DNA of 6,412 nucleotides from positions 1-6,412 of the forward strand of contig JAOAHK010000155.1 in the NCBI GenBank assembly GCA_026415275.1. Reading direction: 5' to 3'. The notes beneath the pieces were generated by a model. The model worked only from the letters and a program-made list of their open reading frames with translations. It did no database searches and was not told the origin of the DNA. How positions within the stretch are numbered: the stretch's first letter is position 1; each line of letters begins with the position of its first letter. This DNA comes from Anaerolineales bacterium (GTDB lineage Bacteria; Chloroflexota; Anaerolineae; Anaerolineales; UBA4823). Below, in pieces: positions 1 to 5,183 of this stretch. Position numbers and translations under genes: made by a program.

Positions 1-843
1 GTCTAAACAGCCCACCGAGACCACTTGGGGAATGCCCTTCTGCGCCGCAGCAGTTAATCGTTGGGGACCCGCCGAATACGCAGCAGAGCCGACCAACTCG
101 GAAGCCAATTCTACCGTAGTCAGGTCGAACACTGCGTCGATCCAACCCCCTTGGATCAGACTTTCCATCGTGCGCCCGCCGTTGCCAATGGCATGAAAGA
201 CCAACACTTCATATCCAGCCGCTTCGAAGATGCGCCGCGCTCGATCCACTGCAGGAGTTGTGTTTCCCAACATTGTTGCAGCGATGATCGGCTTGTCCTC
301 CCCTGTCTCGGTGAGTCGCCCTTCCACCATGCCACAGATGGCATGGGCAGCCTGATGGATCATGCGGCGGCTGATACGGTTCAAGCCGGCAATGTCGACG
401 ATCGAAGGCACCAGAACAAAATCATGAATCGCCACCGGATCGTTTGCTGCAGGGTTGGCAAGGGTGGAAACCAACACTTTGGGAAAGCCTAATGGCAAAT
501 GACGGGCTGTTTCAAGGAATACCGAGGTACCACCAGAGCCGCCCATGGCGATGATGCCATCGATTTTGCCGTGTTGATGCAATTCACTTACTACTTTAGC
601 TGCGCCGCTTGCCATCACGCACATTGCCTCGCCGCGCGAACCCCTCTGGCGCAGTTCAGATAAGGGAACACCGCCCGCTTCGGCAACTCGGGCAGCAGGG
701 ATCTCAACTGCGAAGGGTGGGTCTCCCAAGACACTGAAATCGATCCGCACCACCTGATGATTGCGTGCCGCGATTTGTTGGATGAGATAAAGGAATTCAC
801 TGCCTTTGGTGTCAAATGCGCCTAAAACGGCGATGGTTGCCAT
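1..843 (-). CDS. Tm-1-like ATP-binding domain protein (UPF0261 family), 3' end missing
   Basis: The frame is open for 281 codons from ATG at 843 to the window edge, with no stop, so the C-terminus lies outside; full family members are about 400 residues. Family marks seen in order are GAFDTKGSEF at residues 8-17, a glycine-rich loop AMGGSGGTS at 99-107, VSTLANPAA at about 125-133, VDIAGLNRISRR at 149-160, MLGNTTPAVD at 191-200, VLVFHAIGNGGRTMESLI at 213-230 and AGPQRLTAAA...GIPQVVSVGCLD at 258-281. Family knowledge: this fold matches the N-terminal ATP-binding domain of tomato Tm-1, and bacterial members often sit beside a separate TIM-barrel PEP-hydrolase-like protein; their reaction is not well established. 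No signal peptide or membrane segment is seen, so it is presumably cytoplasmic. The start is supported by AGGA (complement of 851-854) seven bases upstream. It is divergent from the SDR/2-oxoacid dehydrogenase operon, which suggests a shared pathway, but that is inference. Confidence 0.9.
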   Translation of the reverse strand, partial: MATIAVLGAFDTKGSEFLYLIQQIAARNHQVVRIDFSVLGDPPFAVEIPAARVAEAGGVPLSELRQRGSRGEAMCVMASGAAKVVSELHQHGKIDGIIAMGGSGGTSVFLETARHLPLGFPKVLVSTLANPAANDPVAIHDFVLVPSIVDIAGLNRISRRMIHQAAHAICGMVEGRLTETGEDKPIIAATMLGNTTPAVDRARRIFEAAGYEVLVFHAIGNGGRTMESLIQGGWIDAVFDLTTVELASELVGSAAYSAGPQRLTAAAQKGIPQVVSVGCLD

Positions 844-905
844 TTTGAAATCCTAGTCCTTGATTCGGGATAAACCTCCCGCAAAATGGTTATACCTGCT
901 GAAGG

Positions 906-933
906 TTGACAAGCAGTGTGGTATAATTATAAT
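906..933 (+). promoter_or_regulatory. sigma70-type promoter for the SDR-E1-E2 operon
   Basis: A perfect TTGACA (906-911) is followed after 16 bp by a perfect TATAAT (928-933). A second TATAAT at 922-927 lies only 10 bp from the -35 box and is unlikely to be used with it. The predicted start point is about 940, giving a leader of about 80 nt before the SDR start codon. Direction and distance fit the four-gene operon. Both boxes match the consensus, so the promoter should be strong unless repressed; the repeat cluster starting at the -10 box offers a place for a repressor. No convincing promoter is visible for the divergent gene: the palindromic TATAATTATA (922-931) provides a minus-strand -10-like box but no good -35 lies upstream of it. 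Confidence 0.72.
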
Positions 934-957
934 CGATTATTGATTATCGATGATTAT
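929..957. promoter_or_regulatory. candidate operator: ATCGAT/GATTAT repeat cluster overlapping the -10 box
   Basis: The segment contains a perfect 12-bp palindrome ATAATCGATTAT (929-940), a second ATCGAT (946-951) that makes an inverted pair with the first ATCGAT (932-937) across 8 bp, and three direct copies of GATTAT (935-940, 942-947, 952-957). It overlaps the -10 box and the predicted transcription start of the plus-strand operon, which is the classic location for a repressor site. A dimeric helix-turn-helix regulator, for example of GntR or LacI type, is a reasonable guess, but no regulator gene is in the window. The A+T-rich setting alone could produce some of this symmetry. Confidence 0.5.
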
Positions 958-1007
958 TTAAGCTGAGTTTACTTTCATGCAATTGTTTTTTGCTCCATTT
1001 CTATCCC

Positions 1008-1015
1008 AAAGGAGG
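1008..1015 (+). promoter_or_regulatory. Shine-Dalgarno site of the SDR gene
   Basis: AAAGGAGG lies five bases before the ATG at 1021. It is a nearly ideal anti-16S complement and fixes the SDR start. Confidence 0.85.
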
Positions 1016-1020
1016 TTTCA

Positions 1021-1803
1021 ATGAAATTATTAGACCAGAAAGTCGCTGTGGTGACTGGCAGCGCCCGCGGTCTCGGCTCGCAGGTTGCCCTCTCCTTCGC
1101 TAAAGCCGGTGCCGATGTGGTCATTGCCGATCTAATGACCGAACCCTTACAAGAACTCAAAGCCCAAATCGAAGCCATGGGGCAGAAAGCTTTGCCCTTA
1201 AGAATGGATGTCTCTGATGAAGAGAGCGTGCAGAGCTGTGCTAAGCAAACCCTAGAAGCTTTTGGGCGGGTGGACATTTTGGCAAACGTCGCCGGAATTA
1301 CTGGTCCTTCCGCTCCTCTCTGGAAAATCGATCTTAAGGATTGGAAGCAGACGTTGGATGTCAACACCACCGGCGTCTTCCTTTGCTGTAAGGCTTTCTT
1401 GCCGGCGATGATCGAACGCCGATCGGGTTCGATCATTATCATTGGTTCAATGACCGGCAAACGTCCCTTGCTCAACCGCACACCCTACGCCGTTTCGAAG
1501 ATCGCCTTAGTGGGCTTAGCCCGCACCTTAGCTTGGGAAGTTGGCCCTTATAATATTCGGGTCAATGTGATCTCGCCGGGACCAATGGAAGGTGAACGCT
1601 TGAGGTGGATTTTCGAGACTCAAGCCAAAGAGCAAGGCATCACCGTAGAGGAAGCTCGGGAGAGAATGAAGGCTAATTCCCCCCTACATCGGTTTATCCC
1701 ACCCGAAGAGGTTGCCGCCACGGCGGTCTTCCTCTGCTCCGATTGGGCAAACTCGATTACGGGGGAGGATGTCAACGTTTCCGCCGGTATTGCGATGTAT
1801 TAG
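1021..1803 (+). CDS. SDR family NAD(P)-dependent oxidoreductase
   Basis: This 260-residue protein has the usual length of a classical short-chain dehydrogenase. Visible motifs: cofactor loop TGSARGLG (residues 12-19), acidic Asp37 at the end of the second strand (favours NAD(H) over NADP(H)), DV at 63-64, NVAG at 89-92 (a variant of NAAG), and the catalytic tetrad Asn115, Ser143, Tyr156 and Lys160 within the YxxxK motif YAVSK. SPGP at 185-188 is the usual PG turn, and the C-terminal SITGEDVNVSAG (245-256) is the family's ITG...V.GG-like end. The substrate cannot be read from sequence; annotations such as 3-oxoacyl-ACP reductase would be generic. As first gene of an operon with an acetoin-type dehydrogenase, it might interconvert a diol or hydroxy-acid with the ketone that feeds E1 (inference). 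It ends nine bases before the E1 alpha gene. No membrane segment or signal peptide is seen. Confidence 0.95.
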   Translation: MKLLDQKVAVVTGSARGLGSQVALSFAKAGADVVIADLMTEPLQELKAQIEAMGQKALPLRMDVSDEESVQSCAKQTLEAFGRVDILANVAGITGPSAPLWKIDLKDWKQTLDVNTTGVFLCCKAFLPAMIERRSGSIIIIGSMTGKRPLLNRTPYAVSKIALVGLARTLAWEVGPYNIRVNVISPGPMEGERLRWIFETQAKEQGITVEEARERMKANSPLHRFIPPEEVAATAVFLCSDWANSITGEDVNVSAGIAMY

Positions 1804-1812
1804 AGGTGAACA

Positions 1813-2784
1813 ATGAGCAAAGAATACGATGTCGAACAACTCCTTCATTTTTATCAGCAGATGTTTCGGATCCGCGCCTTCGAAGAGAAAACCAACGAAC
1901 TCTATCAGCGCGCCATCATGCCCGGCTTAGCGCACCTGTACATTGGGGAGGAAGCTGTTGCAGTGGGTGTCTGCGAAGCTTTGCGCAAGGACGATTACAT
2001 TACCAGCACGCACCGCGGCCATGGGCACTGTCTGGCTAAGGGCGCCAGCTTCGACCGCATGTTTGCCGAGCTGCTGGGCAAGCACCCCGGCTACTGCCAT
2101 GGCAAAGGTGGTTCGATGCACATCGCCGATCCCGACAGCGGCAACCTAGGTGCCAACGCCATTGTGGGCGGCAGCGCCGGCATTGCCACCGGCGCGGCGC
2201 TCTCCATGAAGATGCAGGGGTTGGATCGGGTTGTGGTTTGCTTCTTCGGCGAAGGCGCGCTGAACGAAGGCTTGGTTTATGAATCGATGAACATGGCGCA
2301 ACTCTGGAAGTTACCTGTGATCTATTGTTGTGAAAACAATCTTTACAATGAATATACCCCTTATCAGGAAACGACGGCTGGAACCTTTTTAGGCCGCCCG
2401 GCTGCCTTTGGGATGAACGCAGTAGAAGTGGACGGACAGGATGTTTTAGCCGTTTATGAAGCCGCGGGACAAGTGATCGAACGCGCCCGCAAAGGCGAAG
2501 GTCCCTCATTTTTGCTCTGTAATACCTATCGCTTTTACGGTCATCATGTCGGAGACATCGACCGCAGCTACTATCGCTCAAAGGAAGAGGAACTTTACTG
2601 GATGACCGAGCGCGACCCCTTGAAATTGCTTGCCAATTGGATGCTGGATCGCAAACTGACTGACTCAAATGTTTTCACCCAGATCGAAAACGAAATCCGC
2701 GCCGAGGTCGAAGCGGCCGTTCAATTTGCCATCAATGCCCCTTATCCTCCCAAAGAAGAGGTGGATCAACATGTCTACGCCTAA
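1813..2784 (+). CDS. TPP-dependent 2-oxoacid/acetoin dehydrogenase E1 component, alpha subunit
   Basis: This 323-residue subunit binds thiamine diphosphate with E1 beta, decarboxylates or cleaves the keto substrate and passes the acyl group to lipoyl-E2. The TPP/Mg motif is complete: GEGALNEG at 146-153 and the closing NN at 175-176. Also seen are THRGHGH (66-72), CHGKGGSMHI (95-104), GNLGANAIVGG (110-120), and the active-site loop YRFYGHHVGD (239-248) followed by YYRSKEE. The usual GHS of regulated pyruvate dehydrogenases is GHH here, so the phosphorylatable serine is absent. The short length (pyruvate E1 alpha is typically longer) and the HRGHGH...GKGGSMHIAD stretch resemble AcoA of acetoin dehydrogenase more than PdhA or BkdA. 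Substrate choice stays uncertain (acetoin, pyruvate or another 2-oxoacid). AGAGGTG at 1802-1808 precedes the ATG. The 3' end overlaps the E1 beta gene by 14 bases. Confidence 0.95.
   Translation: MSKEYDVEQLLHFYQQMFRIRAFEEKTNELYQRAIMPGLAHLYIGEEAVAVGVCEALRKDDYITSTHRGHGHCLAKGASFDRMFAELLGKHPGYCHGKGGSMHIADPDSGNLGANAIVGGSAGIATGAALSMKMQGLDRVVVCFFGEGALNEGLVYESMNMAQLWKLPVIYCCENNLYNEYTPYQETTAGTFLGRPAAFGMNAVEVDGQDVLAVYEAAGQVIERARKGEGPSFLLCNTYRFYGHHVGDIDRSYYRSKEEELYWMTERDPLKLLANWMLDRKLTDSNVFTQIENEIRAEVEAAVQFAINAPYPPKEEVDQHVYA
2757..2764 (+). promoter_or_regulatory. Shine-Dalgarno site that sets the E1 beta start inside the E1 alpha gene
   Basis: AGAGGTGG sits six bases before the ATG at 2771, inside the last codons of E1 alpha. 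The E1 beta frame is open further upstream (to an ATG at 2669), but that 34-residue extension is unlike the family and overlaps coding sequence of E1 alpha. The start at 2771 gives the expected N-terminus and a 14-base overlap typical of translational coupling. Confidence 0.8.
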
Positions 2785-3769
2785 TGCTGTTCGTGAAATC
2801 ACTTTTGGTCAGGCGGTCAACGAGGCGATCGCTGAAGAGATGCGCCGTGATCCGCGCGTGTTCATGATCGGCGAGGACATCGCCGAAGCCGGAACCACCT
2901 TCAAGGTGTTGAAAGGGCTGGTTGAAGAATTTGGCAAAGAGCGCATCATCGATTCGCCCATCGCCGAAGCCGGTATTACCGGCATCGGCGTCGGCGCAGC
3001 CATGACCGGAATGCGCCCGATTGTAGACATCATGTTCGGTGACTTCATCACCCTAGCCATGGACCAGTTGGTCAATCAGGCAGCCAAAATTCATTATATG
3101 TCCGGCGGCAAATGGAGTGTCCCAATGGTCGTGCGCACCACGCTTGGTGCCACCCGTCGTTCGGCGGCGCAGCATTCCCAATCCCTGCACGCTTGGCTCT
3201 GCCACATCCCCGGCTTGAAGGTGATTGCCCCTTCGACTCCCTACGACGCTAAAGGGTTATTGAAATCGGCAATTCGCGATAACAGCCCAGTGGTCACCTT
3301 TGAGGATAAGATGATGTTTCAACTCAAGGGACCGGTGCCAGAAGGCGAATATACCATTCCCCTTGGCGTAGCGGACATCAAGCGCGTAGGGAAAGACATC
3401 ACGCTAGTGGGCACAAGCAGCATGGTGCATGTCGCCCTGGAAGCAGCCAAAATCCTGGCTGAAATCGGCATTGAAGCCGAAGTGGTCGATCCGCGCACGC
3501 TAAAGCCTCTGGATACCGAAACCCTGATCAACTCGGCGAAAAAGACCAGCCGTGCTATTGTGATCGACGAAGGGCATCTCTCGTATGGCGTCACCGCCGA
3601 GATTGCTTCCATCATCGCCGACGGTGCCTTTTACTATCTCGATGCGCCGGTCAAACGTCTGGGCGCGATGGATGTACCCATCCCATTCTCGCCTGCCTTG
3701 GAAGACTTGACTGTTCCCACCCCTGCTCAGGTGGTTGAGATGGCAAAAACGCTCTGCGGTCGGGTTTGA
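2771..3769 (+). CDS. TPP-dependent 2-oxoacid/acetoin dehydrogenase E1 component, beta subunit
   Basis: The protein is 332 residues from ATG 2771, the usual length for E1 beta (about 325-340). Features seen: ITFGQAVNEAIAEEM at 10-24, VFMIGEDIAEAG at 30-41, DSPIAEAGITGIGVGAA at 61-77 with Glu66 at the TPP-activating position, SAAQHSQSLHAW at 131-142 with the conserved His135, HIPGLKVIAPSTPYDAKGLL at 145-164, and the C-terminal transketolase-like domain with VVDPRTLKPLD at 238-248 and VIDEGHLSYGV at 264-274. KGPVPEGEYTIPLG (186-199) is a stretch I associate with acetoin dehydrogenase beta subunits (AcoB). It forms an alpha2beta2 heterotetramer with the preceding gene product and docks on the E2 core. 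Translational coupling through the overlap should give equal amounts of both subunits. The product is cytoplasmic. Nothing appears damaged. Confidence 0.95.
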   Translation: MSTPNAVREITFGQAVNEAIAEEMRRDPRVFMIGEDIAEAGTTFKVLKGLVEEFGKERIIDSPIAEAGITGIGVGAAMTGMRPIVDIMFGDFITLAMDQLVNQAAKIHYMSGGKWSVPMVVRTTLGATRRSAAQHSQSLHAWLCHIPGLKVIAPSTPYDAKGLLKSAIRDNSPVVTFEDKMMFQLKGPVPEGEYTIPLGVADIKRVGKDITLVGTSSMVHVALEAAKILAEIGIEAEVVDPRTLKPLDTETLINSAKKTSRAIVIDEGHLSYGVTAEIASIIADGAFYYLDAPVKRLGAMDVPIPFSPALEDLTVPTPAQVVEMAKTLCGRV

Positions 3770-3794
3770 GACGTAGGGAGAGAGGAGGACAAGC

Positions 3795-5096
3795 ATGGCA
3801 ACCGAAGTCTTCATGCCCGCCCTAGGCATTGCCCAAGATACCGGTAAGTTATTGGAATGGTTAGTCCAAGAGGGCGAAAAGGTGACCAAAGGGCAACCGA
3901 TTATGGTGATCGAAACGGATAAAACCACCGTGGAGATCGAAGCTCCCGCCAGCGGCGTTTTGGCAAACGTGCGCGCACAACCGGGTGAGGATGTTCCTGT
4001 TGGGCAAGTGATTGCCCATATCCTCGCAGAGGGCGAAGCACTGCCCGCTCCCACCCCTCCCCAAGCGCAGACGCAACCCTCAATCCCCTCTGCTGAGCCA
4101 CCGACCAAGTTAATCAGCCCGGTCGCGGCTCGTCTCGCTGCGGAGAAAGGTATCGACATTCAGAAGGTGCCGTCTAGCCGCGATCGGGTTACCAAAGAGG
4201 ACGTCTTAGCCTATCTGGCAGCCCAACCCCAAACGCAGAAAGCCTCTCCCCCGCGCGTTTTGGCTTCGCCCAAAGCACGCCGCCTGGCGCAAGAAGCCGG
4301 CATTGCTTTTGGAGCCCTGCATGGCAGCGGTCCTGACGGAGCCATCTTAGCTGCAGATGTCTTGCAAGCCATTCAAAATCGAGTTCCACCGACGCCGGTT
4401 GCGCCACAACCTCCTGTGGCAGCACAACCCTTTGCTGCCAGCCGCATGTGGAAGACGATGGCAAAGCGCATGGCAGAGAGTTGGCAAACCGTCCCGCACT
4501 TTTTCTTGGAGAGTGAGGTCAATGCCTCTGCTCTGCTGGCTTGGAGAGAACAATTGCGTGCTCGAGGGCATAATGAGGTCACTATTACCGATCTCCTGCT
4601 CAAACTGACTGCTCTGGCTTTGCGCCAACATCCCCGTTTAAATGCCAGTTGGATTGGTGAAGACATTGTGCTACACCAAGAGATAAATCTGGGCTTGGCG
4701 GTGATGGTCGAAGAAGGGTTACTCGTTCCAGTCATCCATAAAGCCGATCAATTAGGCGTCTTGGAGATTGCCGCTCGCCGCCAAAAGCTGATTGCTGGCG
4801 CTCAAGCCAACCGTCTCAGCCTCGAAGAGATGAGCGGTGGCACCTTCACTTTGAGCAATCTAGGCATGTTTGGGGTTAGCGCGTTCAGTGCCATTATCAA
4901 TCCGCCAGAAGCGGGAATTTTGGCTATTGGGACTATCGAAGAGAAAGTCATCGCACAGCAAGGTCAAATGATGGTTCAACCGCGCTTACGGTTGACGCTC
5001 TCGTTGGATCATCGTGTCGTGGATGGCGCCCGCGGCGCGCAATTCTTGCAGACGCTGAAGGGGCTGATCGAAGAGCCATTGCGCTCGCTGGACTAG
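3795..5096 (+). CDS. Dihydrolipoamide acyltransferase (E2) of a 2-oxoacid/acetoin dehydrogenase complex, with two candidate E3-binding domains
   Basis: This 433-residue E2 has a lipoyl domain at about 1-80 with lipoyl-lysine Lys43 in ETDKTT; a Pro/Gln/Ala-rich linker at 81-105; a peripheral-subunit-binding-like domain at about 107-143 ([17 protein letters not shown]...[10 protein letters not shown]); a short linker; a second such domain at about 157-193 ([14 protein letters not shown]...[17 protein letters not shown]); another Pro-rich linker; and the catalytic domain at about 215-433 ending with [10 protein letters not shown], where His406 and Asp410 are the catalytic pair. It transfers the acyl group from the lipoyl arm to CoA and forms the complex core. 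Two binding domains are unusual, since most bacterial E2s have one. The first has a shortened loop where GxGxxGR normally lies; the second keeps GSGPxG but has Ala183 where Arg is usual. A strong SD (GAGGAGG, 3782-3788) precedes the ATG. No E3 gene follows in the window. Confidence 0.95.
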   Translation: MATEVFMPALGIAQDTGKLLEWLVQEGEKVTKGQPIMVIETDKTTVEIEAPASGVLANVRAQPGEDVPVGQVIAHILAEGEALPAPTPPQAQTQPSIPSAEPPTKLISPVAARLAAEKGIDIQKVPSSRDRVTKEDVLAYLAAQPQTQKASPPRVLASPKARRLAQEAGIAFGALHGSGPDGAILAADVLQAIQNRVPPTPVAPQPPVAAQPFAASRMWKTMAKRMAESWQTVPHFFLESEVNASALLAWREQLRARGHNEVTITDLLLKLTALALRQHPRLNASWIGEDIVLHQEINLGLAVMVEEGLLVPVIHKADQLGVLEIAARRQKLIAGAQANRLSLEEMSGGTFTLSNLGMFGVSAFSAIINPPEAGILAIGTIEEKVIAQQGQMMVQPRLRLTLSLDHRVVDGARGAQFLQTLKGLIEEPLRSLD

Positions 5097-5098
5097 AG

Positions 5099-5180
5099 CC
5101 CTCACCCCTGGCTGCTCTCCCATGGGGCGAGGGGAAATAGGTACCCCTCCCCGAAGTCGGGGAGGGCTTAGGAGTAAGGG
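5099..5180. repeat. Nested GC-rich palindromic intergenic repeat (ALTPxPSP/GRG type)
   Basis: The whole gap between the two convergent genes is one palindromic element. Its ends are imperfect inverted repeats, CCCTCACCCCT (5099-5109) against AGGAGTAAGGG (5170-5180), matching 9 of 11. Inside, CCCTCACCCC (5099-5108) can also pair with GGGGCGAGGG (5124-5133), 9 of 10, and a perfect hairpin lies at 5145-5166. Read on the minus strand it gives spurious peptide of the ALTPKPSPTSGRG kind, a hallmark of a short dispersed intergenic repeat common in several bacterial phyla. Copies elsewhere in the genome are expected but cannot be checked here. Confidence 0.65.
5145..5166. terminator. Perfect 10-bp inverted repeat between convergent genes, possible bidirectional terminator
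   Basis: CCCTCCCCGA (5145-5154) and TCGGGGAGGG (5157-5166) are exact reverse complements around two bases, so a stem of about nine pairs with an AAGT loop can form in RNA from either strand. It lies 49 bases past the E2 stop and 18 bases past the stop of the opposing membrane-protein gene. There is no U-tract after the stem on either strand, so it is not a canonical intrinsic terminator; its position is the main argument for a termination role. Confidence 0.4.
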
Positions 5181-5183
5181 CAG

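Noticed and set aside
61..492. 143-codon plus-strand open frame
   Set aside because: It lies opposite the UPF0261 gene, whose full set of family motifs on the minus strand accounts for this stretch.
896..916. CTGCT...AGCAG inverted repeat around the -35 box
   Set aside because: Only five pairs with an 11-base gap, which is easily expected by chance; noted but not called an operator.
975..1481. 168-codon minus-strand open frame opposite the SDR gene
   Set aside because: The SDR has its complete catalytic tetrad and an excellent ribosome-binding site; the antisense frame shows no motif.
2036..2668. 210-codon open frame antisense to E1 alpha
   Set aside because: It is entirely opposite a well-conserved gene, is rich in Arg, Ser and Cys with no recognisable motif, and has the composition of a shadow frame.
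2669..2770. 34-residue N-terminal extension of E1 beta
   Set aside because: It overlaps coding sequence of E1 alpha, does not look like an E1 beta N-terminus, and the ATG at 2771 has its own ribosome-binding site.
3500..4159. 219-codon open frame antisense across the E1 beta/E2 junction
   Set aside because: Both opposing genes are clearly real, and the translation shows low-complexity shadow composition and no domain.
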